Source: Fomes fomentarius
Lineage: Eukaryota; Basidiomycota; Agaricomycetes; Polyporales; Polyporaceae
Direction of reading: 5' to 3'
Length of the DNA: 64,000 nt
NCBI GenBank assembly: GCA_022606135.1
Contig: JABYQN010000003.1
Location: forward strand, 2,852,001 to 2,916,000
Each line of letters begins with the position of its first letter. Positions within the stretch are counted from its first letter, which is position 1. Shown one piece after another: positions 43,130 to 59,499 of this stretch. Under the pieces are notes generated by a model. The model saw nothing but the letters and a program-made list of their open reading frames with translations, had not been told where the DNA came from and searched no databases. The position numbers and the translations under genes are program-made.

Positions 43130-43686
43130 CGCAGAGCCAGTAGTGGCCGCCGTCGCCGCCGTCGCCGCCGTCGCCGTAGTACGACGCACGACGCAGGATG
43201 GAGCCATATGCGTAACGCGCCCTTCGCGTCGCGTCGCGACCCGGAGACGAAGTTCTTCCTTGACAATAAATAGTGTTTGGTATATCTCAGCATTTCATCG
43301 CATCGCATGGAGGTGGCCATGGACAGACGACGCATTATCGATCAGTATTCGCATGGATAGCATATAGAGCTCGGGTTTGATATAATGAGAGAACTGTTTT
43401 CCCGCTATAGGTGTTTGTGCATGCTGTACGATTACAAGTGCTATGGTACGAGTATGTGGCAACGACAGAGGAGAGGAGGAGATCGAGATCTGCGACTGAT
43501 GCAGTGCGGGTGGAGGTGAGGTGGAGGTGGAGGTGAGGTGTTATAAACATAAACAACAAATGAACAGTGAACAGTGAACAGGGCAGACAAGTAAAGCTGA
43601 CAGCAGATCCGATAACTCAAGAGATGCAAAGTTATATGCAAGATGCAAGGAACGGGAGAACGCTGACCGCGGAAAATACGAGAATG
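43130..43686. other. Convergent 3' spacer
   Basis: Between the stop codons of the Snt2-like gene and the ubiquitin protease. It contains a GTCGCCGCC repeat near 43148 and a GTGGAGGT repeat near 43508-43540; both are low complexity. No gene. Confidence 0.6.
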
Positions 43687-46600
43687 TCACACTTTGGTCC
43701 TCTTGTAAAACAAAATGTACGCTGGCTTTCCCTGTAGGACAAAGAGGACGGGCGGCGGTGCGGCGGTCAGGAGGCGCACGACACTCAGAACAAGAAGAAT
43801 ACGCACTACCACATCTTTCGCATCTGCTGATGATACACGGCTGTCGTCGCAGTACAGCCAACCTCCTCTTGACGCAATGAACGCGGTATCTAGGGCACGA
43901 GCATGATTCATTCAGTCATCCATGCACGTGATCACGGATGGGGTCAGGCGATGATCAAACTCACAATGCCCGGTGCTCAACGTTCCGAAGTGGTTTGTCA
44001 CCCCATACAGGTCATACCGATATGGCGGAAGCTGACACCTCGGGTCATCCGGCGAGGTCTGCGCGCCGCCGCTAACCCCAGGTGGCAGTGGCGGAGGCAT
44101 GTAATTCGTCAAGTCCAAGCCCTTCAACGGGAACTCGACGAACGTCTCGATCTTGTCCGTGAACGGCCCCTTCGCCGAGAAGCGCTTGAGATGGATCAGG
44201 AGCACAGGCGGTAATCGTGACAGCGAGAGCCGTTTCGTCGCTTTCCTGAGCGTCTTGCAGTGTGGACAGTGCCTGACAATCAACACCAGTAAGATTAAGC
44301 TATCAAGGGCTCGCGATGCCCAAGCAAGAAGGACGTACCAAGCATCTGACTTGTCCATCACCTCTTCCTTCACGAACGCGTCTATACACTGCTGGAGTGT
44401 AACCTTCGACAAAGTGCGCCCGGTGGGTATTGGTAGCGTGAGGTACATGAAGGTGTTGTACGTTGTCGACGTCTAAGTATATACCGACATCCATGATTAG
44501 CAAACGACTTAATACTCGATCCAGGACAAGAAACCGAAGCCGCACCTTATGGCAAGTCAGACACTCCATCCTGTTCCGGTACTGCCCCTGGAAAAAGTCC
44601 ACGACCAAGCTATCGTCGCGCATGCGGTATATCTGCCACTCCTGCTCGCTCGCGATCTGCGTCGGCAGGTTCTCGAGCTCGGCCTCACGTTCCGGAGTCT
44701 GCGAGATCTTGGGCTTCTGCAGTATTCGGTTCAGGTCCTCGTGCAGGCCGTCCAGCAGGAAGCTCAGGAACTCCTGCGAGTCGTGCTGTTCTGTCCCGGA
44801 GAACTGGGGCGCGTGGCCGCAGATCGATCTCTGCAACAGGGGGGGCAACCATCAGCATGCTTGGTATCCACAAATAGGACAAAGTGAGAGAACCCACTCG
44901 GAAGGTCACAGGTGAGAGAGTCCCGCCCTCGCCCTGCCACAAGTCTCGCAAGATACCAGCGAACGCGTGCGCGAGATTCCCCTTCGTGCCCATCGGGTTC
45001 ACCATGTTCACCGCGCTCTTCCACCGCCCATCCGTGAAGAAGCGCGAGAACGGCACCGTCGCGCTCAGACACTGAATGGTCGAATTCATGTAGCACGTGT
45101 TGCCCAAGTTCTTCAGCCCGCTCGTGCCGATCTGGATGTCCGGCCAGTACGTGACAGGATAGTCGTTGGGGATGGTCGGCGGCCTCGGCCCGGACTGCGC
45201 GAATGTAAAGTAGTTGCTGTTCTGCTGCATGATGCGGGGCCGGTTGTCGAGCGTCGACGAGGCGGCGATTGGAGGTGGGCGGAGGACATGCTGGGACGAG
45301 AGCTCGGGGTAGTCGATGGGCGTTCTGGCGGCAGCTAAACCATTGAACACCTCTTGCGACTGGTCAATGTACTCGCTTCTACGTCGCGAGAAGGGGTTGA
45401 TAGACGCTTGTGGCGGGAGAGAAAGGCCATTCACGCCGGCAGGCGACGGCGAGAAGGACGAGCCAGACAACTGCGGTGTTATGTGCCGTGCGATCTGGGG
45501 ATACTGGATAGGGGAGGTACCATTCATAAGGGGAGGTGAGACATGCTGCATCGGCATCTTTATGCCCACGTCAGTGTCAGCACGAACTCGTGGCATGCTG
45601 AGAAGTCACTTACGTTCTCAGGTATCGCAGGTGTATATGGGTATGATACAGAATTCGAGCCACCCCGCGACATAGCAGGGCGTCGCGACAATCGCTTCGT
45701 GGGATCTATTGAGGGCAGCGCACCAACGCTATCCATCCCCAACCTACGTAGGAGTCAGTATCGTGCAGATCAATACGTCAACAGCATACAACACGTGCAT
45801 ACACGCGGGATGCAGATAGGCGGCAATAGCCAAAAGACTCACCTCGGTGACGCAGGTGCCGACTCGTTGCGAATGTTCGTGCCAGTAGGTGGTATCCACG
45901 GCCGATGCGCATGGGGGTCAATCGACGAGTCCGTTCCCGACCGTGCGCGTCCGATGGCAAGACCGGCAAGGTCCGCGACAGGCGCAGAGGGCGCCGGGGC
46001 AATGACCGACGCAGTTGACGAGGAAGACTCCGCTGGTGCACGCACATGGCCCAATCCGAGACCCTTCGGCTCCGGCGGTGCTGTACCGTTTATACTGGGG
46101 GCCCGACGCCGTTGACCAGCGTTGAGAGGGGACCTGGGCGGCCCGGGGACGCCGAGCCCGCGCGCGCGAGCTCGGTGTCACCGTATTCGCGCTTCCAGGC
46201 CTGAAGACCACCAATCAAGAGCATGGGCATGTGCCTGAGAAACTTGCGAAATGACTTCTCGTAGATGGCTTCGAAAAGCAGGGAGACCGGAGCGCGCGGG
46301 TCGTTCATGTTTTCTGACGAGTCATCGTAGAGGGCTACGAGATCGAACTTGTCACGGTTCGAAAACAACGTTGTCTCATTTCGTGGGCTTATGCTCAGCG
46401 CATCTTCGATAGACTCGGCTGATACGCTGGGAGGTGGATGGATCAAGCATGTCAGTGAGACGATGTGCGCTCAGATGATTTGAAACTCACTTCTCGCGCA
46501 GCAGGATCGACGGTTCGATGCACGCCACTGCATCTGCCTTTATATGCTCCCGCTCGAACTCTTCCCGCGTCCGCACATCCAGCAATAGCACCTTGAAGTT

Positions 46601-48339
46601 CGGCTTATCCTTCCACTCATGCAGCGTCTGCGGGAAGAGCGACTTGAACGGTAGCTCCGGCTTCTCCGCCGTCGGCGTCATGGGCTGAATCACCGGAGAT
46701 CTCTGGTAACTAGAGCTCGGGGTGGCATTCAGTGACAGATTTGACGGCTTGCGAGGGACAGTTGGTGAGAGGGGGGAACGCATAGGTGAACTCGGCCGAC
46801 TCTGGAAGGTATCAATCGTCGGAGGAATGGGTGTACTGGACGGCCGCGGTCCCATATCCATTGGTAAAACAGGGAAGGGCTTCGGATGCACGAGTGGAGG
46901 AAAGCCATTAGGCTGAGCAAATGGAGGGGGTCCATTTGCTCGGAGATCGGAGACGGACGGCTTGCTTGAACGGGATCCAGTACTACTGGTGCCTGTGACG
47001 TTAGATGGCAGCTTCAACCCATCCATTTCTTCTATCTCGTCGATCGAGGGGAACGTTTGAGTGAAGTCCTGTAAGCTGAGCATAGACATACGAGGCGAAG
47101 AGGATGTCGACGAAGGGGGAGATGGTGGCCCGAGGCTTGACGTCGGAACGAGGGCATGAGGGGAATTGACGGCAGTAGGAGATCCCAGTGATTGCGAGAA
47201 TGACATGGGGACAGCTGTGGGTGGAGAAAGCATCTGGAGGGACAACAGACTTGGACGGGTAGCGTCTGGTGAGAGTGGGGGTGAGAGTGGGGGTGCACCG
47301 GATGTCGGTATCTCGCGCGATATGCGCTTCGTAGTTGAAACTGACAAACCGGCACTCTGCAGGGAGCGCATGCGGTCTGCGATGCTTCCGCCACCAGTCT
47401 TGACGACGGCCTCATCGTCAATCTTCGATGACCTGCAAGTACAGGAGATCAAGGTTAGTGACCTTGCTGGCTGGAAAGGGACCCGATCCGTGTGTGCTTG
47501 CTAACGTGCAGGGTATTGTCACAGAATCAATTTCAGGTCGATGGCATACGCAAATGCGGAGAGTACGCGAAGCTCAGTCTGGCATTCTATGACTCGTGTC
47601 ATCGTGGTCTCCTCCATGTGGAGGTATGGTGGAGACAGTCAGCTCGCCCGGCACCTGAGAACTACCCGCCCATCATATCCGAGCTGACGCCTCTCGGACG
47701 CGCTCCGCGCCGTGCCTACCAACCGCTCGAAAACTTCTCGTGATTCGGGAGGACATGACCTGGGAATGGCAGACAAATTGTCGGCAAGGATGGGTTACTC
47801 ACTGAGCTGCAGACTTCTCCAACTCCGTCAACCTTGCCTCTACCCCCTTAGTCTTGGTTATGAGGTCCTTCCCCTCGGTCTCGGAGGAAGTGAGTTGACG
47901 GTAGACGGCAGATGCACAACCACGTACCTGCTGAAAGTCCACGAACGCCTTAAACAACGCGCCCTTGTGCTCCGCATCCGCCCTGAATTCGGAAGATTCT
48001 ATGGTCATCTGAACAAGCGACGCGGACTTGGTGAGTGCGCTGAGTGCGGCCTTGAGGTCGCCCTCGTTCTCCTTGATCTGGGCGAGTCGGATCTGACTGC
48101 GAGCAGAGCTGAGAAGACTGGTCGCTGAAGCGCCACGGACTTGGTGTGCGGTCTCCTTTGCAGTAGCCTTGATCTCTGCTACGATGTCGCGATTGTAGGA
48201 CGCCCCATTTTGCATTGCTGGTGGATGGCGTCAGTCTGAGTGTGTGTGTAACCTGGGGATTTCAAGTAGACTGACCGGAAAACTTGGGAAAATTAGTGGA
48301 CGGGGGACCAGGCGGGGGTAGTACAGCGATGCCGGGCAT
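43687..48339 (-). CDS. Ubiquitin-specific protease with MIT-like and rhodanese domains (Doa4/Ubp5/USP8 type)
   Basis: A cysteine protease that removes ubiquitin, by analogy from cargo at endosomes. First exon MPGIAVLPPPGPPSTNF (48339 leftward) splices to AMQNGAS; then a helical MIT-like domain (about 48215-47800). A Ser/Pro-rich linker follows. Rhodanese-like domain: FKVLLLDVRTREEFEREHI (about 46540-46600) to LLIGGLQAWKREYG (about 46170-46230), without an evident active-site Cys, as in USP8. USP core: Cys box GLKNLGNTCYMNS (about 45070-45115), QHDSQEFLSFLLDGL, HCPHCKTLRKATK zinc part, and His box GHYTAFIASRGGWLYCDD (split by an intron). End YILFYKRTKV, stop at 43687. No lesion seen. Confidence 0.9.
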
Positions 48340-49892
48340 GAACCGGCGCAAGGGCGAGATCAAGAGATAGAATAAGGATAATGAGAGGAGGAGATCAGGG
48401 AGAGCGTAACATGTCCCGACACAGCGCGCAGTGCTCCCATTACGAGGGGCAAAGGTTACGTAATACAAAAGACTCGCCAGCGACTGGCCCGTCGCGCTCC
48501 CTCCTTCGCCCATTCTAGTCCAAATCTTCCTGAACAGGTCGTGCCGTCCGACTCTTCGCCCGACTCGACAACGGAAACACAAGAGCCCTTCTTTCGCAGA
48601 TGATTTGTCTATGTCTGTGCATGCATACGGTCTAGCGTAGCGATTGGAAGTCTGCACGGATGCACGCGTAAAAGGTTTCCTGGCATGACGCTCGGTTGTC
48701 AGCGAGCACTGAAGGTCGCATCAGAGGTGTGTCAACATATACTTGGAGCAGTTGTCGGTGAGTTGCCATGGAGTCGCTATATTCAAGCAAATACGTCGAT
48801 GTCTGCAACTCAGATTACATGCATGACTAGTGATGGATTTTACGGTACCAGTGCCTCCGAAGTCATTCAGAACAGCTTGCTTGGAGTCGGACCACTGCCG
48901 TCTCAGTGTCTATTGGTGCTGTTATAGGCTATGGCGACTCTTCATGATTGTCAATCCCACATGAGACAAGAGGTAGTTATCGCCGTGTTCTGGGACGATG
49001 ATCACCACAGCGTCAGCATCTCCGAGTCACTTGAAGGCGATAGCAAACATGCCCGAGTCGCAAAGTCCGGCTCTCCCTACCATGTATCATATTCCCTACC
49101 ATGTATCATATACTAGAACTGATCCGTTACTTATGTCTGATCAGAAAAGCCTACCATGATCACATCGCAACTTTTGAGTCGGGACTGAGACGAATGCATG
49201 TACTACCTTATCCTTATGCAAGTTCTAGATCATAACTGATGCTGGCACAGATCAGCTACCTCCCGTGATTGAGGACTTGTAAGGGAAGCGCGAGAATTGC
49301 ACGACTTGGTTTGGAAGGAGGTAGCCCTGTGCGTTACTAAGCTTTGCAATTCGAGACTGGGCCGGGGAAGTGCATCACGCACATAACTAAATTGTTTGAA
49401 GGCATGTCTCGTTTACCGTGTGTGCGTTTTTGTCAATCTAGGCATGGTTCCGCCGTTGTGCGCGTTGGACGAGATACCGCAATGGGAAGCACGGAAGGCG
49501 CGGCCGGCTATGGACAGAAGGGGCGAGCCATCTGACCAGCGCGCCATGTCCATTCTCATGCGTCCACTTCCCTCGATGTCCGCTTCTTGAGGCCGCCAGT
49601 GTCGCTCGTGCTTGTAATCTGAGCAAGTATACTTGTCAAAATCGATGCTCTCGTCCCTAATCTGTCCATCCACATCCACGCAAAACCCCTCGAGGCAGCG
49701 TTACGGGACTGAGGACACATCCGCATAAGCGCGATGCCTGCCTGATAAGGACATTCAGATGACATGCCCCCCGAAGCAAGTTCCGTGCGTCAGCTCTTCG
49801 AAGCTCAAAGCTTGGCTATATAATCCCGCTGCGCCTTCGAAGCCACTAGCCTCATCCCTTCCCTCTTTCGTCTCTGTTTACTACCTGCTGCA
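48340..49892. other. Divergent promoter region, no gene recognised
   Basis: Open frames up to about 80 codons without motifs. TATATAA at 49817-49823, about 70 bp before the ATG of the monooxygenase, is its likely TATA box. Confidence 0.55.
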
Positions 49893-52569
<2,677 letters not shown>

Positions 52570-53426
52570 AGTATCTAAGAGGATGTTTTGATACTAAGAA
52601 CTCCTGACATGTATTATCACACTACTATTCTTTCTAGATCTCCTTTCGATGGTACTTACTCGTACTTGGCTGTTGTAAATTTGGAGTTGCGTATCGCATG
52701 CCCTTACTGCAAATTCCCAGTTGCACACTCGAGTACGGTTTTACTCACTTTTGCCAGCTGGAGCCACTTGAGTCCCTCTATCTTGTGAGCTCATCTACTT
52801 TTGCGGTTCACTGTGGACACAAGAGAACATTCCAGACATTCTGCCCAGCCTACTCACATGCGGCATAGGCGCACATTGCAGTACTGCTTGAAGCCTTCTA
52901 TCACCATGGCAAACCATTACCACTGGCAGCCTACCTTCAAGTCAATAGAAGTTGAGGTGTGACTCATCCGAAGCCTGTGTGTAGCAGTCCATAGAGTGCT
53001 CAGTCTGGTACACAGTAGTAAGTATCAACAGCTTGGGGATCTATTCACTTGTATAGCCAGTGATTAGATACATGTCAATACCCCACACAGGATACACACA
53101 ATGAATAAGTCTCGCCTCAGTCTCCCAGTCCACCGTAAGTGTCAACAGATGAGAGAAGACATAGAAGGTGCGAAAGAGTAGCGAACGTCTGTTAGGTCAG
53201 CAATGAGTGGCAAAGGTGATAAGGAGCGTATAAACGAGCGAGTAAGTAGTAAGTACTATCAGTATGGTGAAATGTCAACGATGGGAACGGACGACGCTGC
53301 AGCAACATCGGGTACAAACTTTCAATGGATTCGGCACCAAGGAAGGCAGGAAGGTAGCTGGAGCCTATGACTCTGGTGGATAACGATCAGTTTAGAGCCC
53401 CAGCATGCAAGACTGTTCAACTCATC
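52570..53426. other. Spacer, no gene recognised
   Basis: AT-richer than the genes around it. No coding homology seen. Confidence 0.5.
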
Positions 53427-54146
53427 TCAGGCGTCCGGCGGGAAAACATATCCCGTGATGCCCTCATAGAAGTACCCCTCCGGGGTTATGCCCGTCGAAG
53501 AGTTGGTGCTAGGCTTGGTGAGCTCATAGGTGTGCTCCTGGAACGTTGGGTTATACAGCCTGTACAGTGGGACCATCTCTGTGCACCCAGCCTGAGCGGC
53601 CGGGTGTATGTACGCAGTGATGCCCTGGTATGAGTACCCGCGATTTTTCACAACGTCCTGCATCTCTTCGGCCGAGGCAGTGAGTAAGTGGTCGTGCTGC
53701 GCGGCGTTGAAAAGCTTGTAGAGGGGGACGGTGTTAGGAACGTATGGCCCAGTCGCGTTGCTGTATACAGATGCGATAACATTCGCGCGGATATAGTCCC
53801 CGCTCGCGAGCGCGGCCTCGATCTCCGAAGCAGAGGTGGTAACGAGGTGGTCGCTGAGAGTGTCGCTCGACGCTTTGTAGAGCGGGACCACGGCGGTACC
53901 GCAGACTTCTGCAGCGCGACCCTGTAGGGGAGGACAGTCAGTATCTGTGCGGGAGTGAGCGCGTATGGATCATCATACATTGCCGGCCTTCGGAGTAGGA
54001 ACGGCAACAGCAACGGTAGGAGTAGCACCGATTCCGACGACAGGCGCGACATCGGGCAATGCGGCGGAGGACGTGGCCGGTGCAGGAAGAGCACCAGTCT
54101 GGGTAGCGATGGCTGCTGCAATAAGAGCGACGAGGAAGGACTGCAT
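53427..54146 (-). CDS. Small secreted protein with DUF5648-like repeats
   Basis: Two exons (54146-53979 and 53921-53427), 220 residues. Signal peptide MQSFLVALIAAAIATQTGA, then an Ala/Pro/Val-rich linker to about residue 56. The rest is three repeats of a PF18885-like module: VPLYKASSDTLSDHLVTTS, VPLYKLFNAAQHDHLLTAS and VPLYRLYNPTFQEHTYELT, each followed by a YxYxGIxxYI/V strand. Such modules occur in secreted fungal and bacterial proteins; their ligand is unknown, probably carbohydrate. No lesion. Secretion is inferred from the signal peptide. Confidence 0.8.
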
Positions 54147-55369
54147 GATGCTGGTGATGTTGGGTAATGCTGAGCTCTGAGGGAGGTGCACTGGAGAAAG
54201 CGAGCAGCAGCTCACTCGGTTAAATACCTGAGCTAGCATGGGGCTGTATACCTTTCTGTGTGTTTGCAGTCGTGGTGGCGTATCGTATGGGAAGGAATCC
54301 TGTTGCGCTGGCCACACCCTGCGTGCTTGCACTGTCCGTAACGCACCGAGGCCCTATTTGCCATGGTGCGAGTGTGCGAGTCGTGCCACAGGGTGTTCCG
54401 GTTACAGACATGCGGTTACCGGACGATTTATCGAGTTGCTGCACTCAGCTGCGCATCCTTTGGGGTATACAATGGTCAAAGGGCCTGGCAAGCAAGGTTT
54501 TGTGGCGGAACTGAAGCCTGAACCAATTTACTCACCTCTGGCACGCTCGCTAGCGCGACGCTTCGTCAATCCGTAGCACTACTATGTCCTCGTGCATACC
54601 ATTCTTGCATCCAATATTGCCGCAGATGCACACTGCTCTAAGCCTCCCACTTCGTACTCCTGTTTTTCCTGTCTTGTAAGCTCACGATGCATGTTCCTGT
54701 CAATAATCAGATCGCAACCGCGAGCAGAACCACAATAATATCACCTCCACGCATATTATTGTGCTATCCGGGATGACACAATGCTGTGCACCTACCCCGT
54801 TCTACAACGGCTCTATCCGGGGATCCAGCACGGCCCCGGAGCTCTTGCGTTAAACAGCCTGATTGCAGAAGCGAGGTAGGTTAATGTGCACGAGGCTTCA
54901 ACGCTTGGGCAGATCGGAATAGTCAGTGGACAAGCTCATGCCACGTACGGTGCCGATCTGAACATGCATCTCTATGAACCACCCTTGAATACCTTCATTG
55001 AATCTACCAGATTTCGGACGGTTGAACACTCACAATGTCATATGCTACTCAGTGGCTACGTCAATGCCTTTTTGAAAGGTTGTTTCATCTCCCTCAGTAG
55101 GTCACAATTCCAGTTGTAATAAGGGGATGCGTTAGTGATGTCCAAGTGCCAGGACGGACAACCACTTTGGCAATCACGATTCACCCTGGACGGCCAGTAT
55201 ATATAGAGCCTGGGCGCACGAGATCATGCCGTGAACGCTGTGATCGTTATGCGCCAGCGTGGTCTATCCCTCTGCCGTGTAGATGTCAGATCTGGAAAAC
55301 TACTATGGTGCCGATGGACATGGAGCAACGTGAAGAAGAGAGCGCACAGAGACGAAAGCAGACTATCCA
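54147..55369. other. No gene recognised
   Basis: Short open frames only. The direction of the neighbouring remnants (leftward) suggests that more P450-like sequence could once have been here, but I find no P450 motif. Confidence 0.45.
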
Positions 55370-56315
55370 TGGATAGTTTGAGACAACAGCAGGGAAGGGT
55401 TTCATGTATGGATGGAGGCCCGTCCGTTCGTACGACAAGGCATGGTATGCTATGTATTTCGCCAGAGCGAGCCCCATGTCCAACTGCCCAAACCGCTTAT
55501 GCAACGCGCGCGGTCGCGATCGGTCAGCAAAACGGTCAATGCATAGACACGCAGGCCTGCCAATAACATATCGATGCAGCTGCTGTCTGCCGCACAAGTT
55601 GCAATATGCCCCTTGTCAAGCTCATTTCACGCACGTTCTCTGGACGCACGAATGCCCCAAGCAGATCGGTCCACGTTGTAGCGATGCCCCTGCTCTTCGC
55701 CGGTCATATCATGGAACACGCTATGCGCTGTCGGGGAAGGGTTTGTACGAGCCCGCGTCCTGCGCAGCGTACACCGCATCGAACGCAAAAGACCCTGAGG
55801 CTTACTAGGCGGAGCCGCCGCGTCTTGGCCGTTGTTGAAGAGGATGACGAGTTTGGAAATGTTTGGAGAGTGCGATCGGCGCGGGGATCATGTTGGGGAA
55901 TGGAGGTCATGTCCCAACAGCATGCACGAATCCTTTTGTAGGACACTGGCTTGCCGCGGCCGATTCTTGGAGGACGGTTGAGGGACCGACTGGCGCGGAC
56001 CCGACCGCTGCGTCCCTAGAGGCTGAGTGAGCTGAGGGGACGGGTGTCGCGATCAAGCAGGAGCGCGTCTGTGTCTCCTTGTTCTGCACACGGGTCTCGA
56101 TGGAAGCGTCGAGTTTAGCGAGGAGGTCTGTGCATGGTCGGATAGCGCGCTCGGGGTCTTTCTCGACGGAGGGGAACGCGTTGAGGGTAGTGCGCCTGTC
56201 CGATGGCTTCTTGTTCTGCTCGAAGAGCGGCTTGACGCCTTCGTAATCGTGGATGCTTGTTTCCGTGCGATAGGACCGTGATCATGGGAAGAATTATTGG
56301 TCAGTACATATGACA
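55370..56315 (-). pseudogene. Inverted copy: dehalogenase remnant plus P450 start
   Basis: Read on the minus strand, 56315 to about 55600 is a dehalogenase: HDYEGVKPLF, DRRTTLNAFPSVEKD, LLAKLDASIE, and QNKETQT beside the ACACCCGTC block, matching 13600-13740. It then corresponds to 13800-14100 in DNA. It reaches farther toward the N-terminus than the 13.6-kb copy, but the nucleophile motif is unrecognisable. About 95 bp are missing between the segment for YKP and VFHD. The spacer after the gene (ATATTGCAACTTGTG, CATGCCTTGTCGTACGAAC) and the first P450 codons (CCATGGATAGTCT at about 55372) are also shared. Confidence 0.75.
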
Positions 56316-57049
56316 CTCTGTTGACGTGACCTTATACTTGGTGAATGGCTCCGAAAGAGGTGCAGGATTTACGTGCAGCACTCCTGAATTGAAGGGCAAC
56401 AGCTTGCCTGTGAGAAACTTCTCCTAGTTACTGCTTACTTGAATCATCGTGGGCGTGGTGCCAGTAGTTTTCGAAGATGAAGAAGGATGAGTCAGTCTGC
56501 AGGATTCGAACACCGCTTCGTGTCGGCGTCTCCCAGCTTGAATCATCTTGTCTTCGACAATTCTCGTGCGTATCTTCAAGTTCTTCTAGAGCGACTCATG
56601 GACGTGGGCATCGATTCAAGTTGTCTTCCCGACACACAAGCCTTGATCTAGCAAAACGCGCCTCGCACGCAATTTAGACATGTGGAGTTGTTAATTGTGA
56701 CTGGCATGGCCACATAAGATGGTGCTTTTGTGAGTTAGTCTCAACTTCTTCCCATTGCGTTCCCATCGTGCGCAAATCATCTTTGTTTGTGTGACTTGTG
56801 CAAGACGGAATCGTTGACGTTGTATGGTGAGGAGATCTCAACGGACCAAGGTCCCCTCGTGAGGCTCGAAGCCAGTATAAGCGTCATGCGTATCATCTTC
56901 CCACTTCCTCGAAGATGTAGCTCTTCATCTTGCTCTACTGCCATCACTACCTTGCCCTTGTCGTCTTCAGTATCTGGGAATGGCCATGCAAAGCCTGGTG
57001 TACAACCGTCTGCGATCCTCCATCGGACTCCTTTCTGTCCACCTATCGC
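56316..57049. other. No gene assigned
   Basis: A 124-codon minus-strand frame near 56777-57151 contains PFPDTEDDKGKVVM and overlaps the aminotransferase start; I could not match it to any family. The rest has no motif. Confidence 0.35.
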
Positions 57050-58584
57050 GACCTCAGGACAGGGGATAAACATCATTTCGGATGACGGCAGAACTATCAT
57101 CGACGTAGCATGCTCGCGTCCTTGCATAGATGTGTACAGTACAACACGCAACTATCGAAGAGCTCGCGAACCATGTCGTCGCATCGTGCAAGGGCGCGTT
57201 CGAGCTTGTGGGATCTGTGTCGGGAGGTGCGTACATGTTCATGCGCATTCATCCCGCGGGCATGCGGCGGTCCCGATGAGCCTGATCCACAGGGATCTCG
57301 GGCTCTGAGGTCATGGAAGGCGTGATCAAGAACGCGAGACAATACTTCGTTGAAATCGGCCAGCCTCAGCGACGCAACTTCATCGCGCGACAGCTTTCTT
57401 TCCACGAAAACACCATCGCGACCCTCAGGCTCGCGTACCACCCTACCCGTCGCGCGCCGTACGCTGCTCTATTCCACACCCAGAACTTCCACCATGTATC
57501 CCCGGCATACGCCGCGAGGTTCAAGGGCAAGGATGAGACCGAGGAGGAGTAGTACGTCGAGAGGCTGAGGAAAAAGCTCGAGGACAAGTTCTTGGAGTTG
57601 GGCTCGGATACCGTCGCTGGATGTGAGTATTCACGCTTGCACTATATGCACCTCTAGAGACTGAGCAGAGTTGCTTCTTTCTGTCCAGTCGCTGCTGAGA
57701 CCGTGGTCACAGTGGGCGCAACTACCGATGTCGTTGCCCCAAAGGGATATTTCGAGGCGGTGAAGTCGGTCTGCGACAAGTGCGGTGCTCTCTTCATTCT
57801 CGACGAGGCCATGAGCGGTACGGCCGCACGTATTGGCTACCGTTCCCATTCAGCGACATGCTCATGCTGAAACTCAGGCATGGACACTCTGTACGCATGG
57901 GAGAGCTTCGGAGACGGTGTCTCCCAGACCTTCAAGCAGTCGCAAAGGGCCTAGGCTCAAGTGGAGGGTCAGTACGTCTGCACATCCTACCTTCCTTGCC
58001 TTTTGTCCCATGTCGCACCCCTGGACATCGGTACTAAATTCGAGTCAGGTACGTCTCCGTACTGCTCTCCAAGCGAGCCGCCGATGGGCTCCGAGGCGCC
58101 TCCGTGTTCTGAATGCACGGGCACAATCAAACACACGGATCCCCTGCGTGGCCACGCTCACCGTGCAGAAGAACTCATCGTCGAGGAACAGCTATTCAAG
58201 AACGTCGCGACACCTCGGCGCGCTCCTGCGGTCGCGCCTCACCGGCCGGCACGCGTGCGCGGCGCCGCACGTCTGGGACATTTGCGGCGGCGGCGCGCGG
58301 TGGACGGTCGAGTGCGATTCCACTACGGAGAAGGCGGTGCAGAGTGGGTACGAGGGAAAGACGTTCGCGCTGGACGTGCAGGCGCGCATTGGAGAACATC
58401 ATGGGCGTCTCCAGGGGCTCGAGGTCAGTCTTTTCTTGAGTTGCCAGTAGGCTTCCTGGATGGTGTAAAGGGCAACCATTGTATGTTCTCACCGGCGTAC
58501 GACGTGACCAAGGAAGAGGTCAAGAAAATTGTCGATATCTTCATCAAGAGTGTTGAGGAGGTGCTAGATGCGAATGGGCTGTAG
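57050..58584 (+). pseudogene. Class III aminotransferase remnant
   Basis: A PLP-dependent aminotransferase of fold type I. Pieces in order: GINIISDDGRTIIDVACS (N-terminal strand), then, after a damaged stretch, MEGVIKNARQYF, NFIARQLSFHENTIATL, YHPTRRAPY, FILDEAMSG (the aspartate that pairs with the pyridine nitrogen), LYAWESFGDGVSPDLQAVAKGLG (with the catalytic lysine), HVWDICGGGARWTVE, GKTFALDVQAR, and the C-terminus FSPAYDVTKEEVKKIVDIF to VLDANGL, TAG/stop at 58582-58584. Lesions: TAG at 57550-57552, frame changes near 57700 and 58050-58440, and loss of sequence near 57110-57310. The substrate cannot be told. Confidence 0.8.
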
Positions 58585-59499
58585 CATGTGACTGTGGCGC
58601 GTGGGGCTGGACGGATGTGTGATCTATAGAAACCGTGCGAGATAGGATCTAAGGTGCGGTTCTCAAATTAGGACTGAAGTTTTGACGTGTACCACCACAT
58701 AGTGTCAAAAATAGCTTGCTGTTGTGCAGACCTCCGCCGCGCGCTACAAGGAATAATTGCTCCTCCTGATTACCCTCCAGCGGCATGAGAGCGCAGCCCA
58801 TACCACTGGGGAGGATGTCATCCTTCCAACCCCGTCGTATGTGCAGGTTGTCTTCTGTCTTCTGAAGCATCCATAGCACGACGCATCTCCTGTCCAAGCT
58901 ATGGCTACGAAGGTACGCACAGTTCATGGAAATCAGAGACTCGCGGCCATCTATTGGCAGTTGCCAGAGCCTCACGAACGCTGTGGCTACCCTCTTGAAA
59001 CATCGGTACATGCATCCTCTTTGCTTTTCCTATCGGTATCAAATCATAATTGTGCTCAGGGCAATGGACATCTTCCCCATGGCTCTCGGACGTCTTCAGT
59101 CGACTCGGTATATGTGACTATAGGGGTCCGTAGATGGTCTATCAGCGCTTAGCGTTCCGATCGTCGAAGACCGACTCTCCCATCATTCGTAGCCCTTGTC
59201 ATTCGACTTCATAGGTCTGGCATGACGGGTGAGATCTATGGCAAGATATACTCCAAGCTTAAGTATGAGCTTTGTCAGATCATACGTTACAGATCCAGTT
59301 GAATGCTCTGGCACTCGTCGGCGGGCGTATTCTCAAGCTGAATATGTGCGCACGCGTCGGCCCAGATAGGACCGCACATACCATCATGCCCATCCCGTGC
59401 CAAGAAGTCGATCCGTCAGTCTACAATTCGAATCAGACTCAGAGGACCGAGTCGAAGAGAGGTAGGTTGCCGGCTCAGTTTCGCTTGTTCCTTGGACTG
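58585..59499. other. No gene recognised
   Basis: Short frames without motif on both strands. Confidence 0.45.

Noticed and set aside
43148..43540. GTCGCCGCC and GTGGAGGT repeats downstream of the Snt2-like and USP genes
   Set aside because: Short simple-sequence repeats in a convergent spacer; no CRISPR-like spacing.
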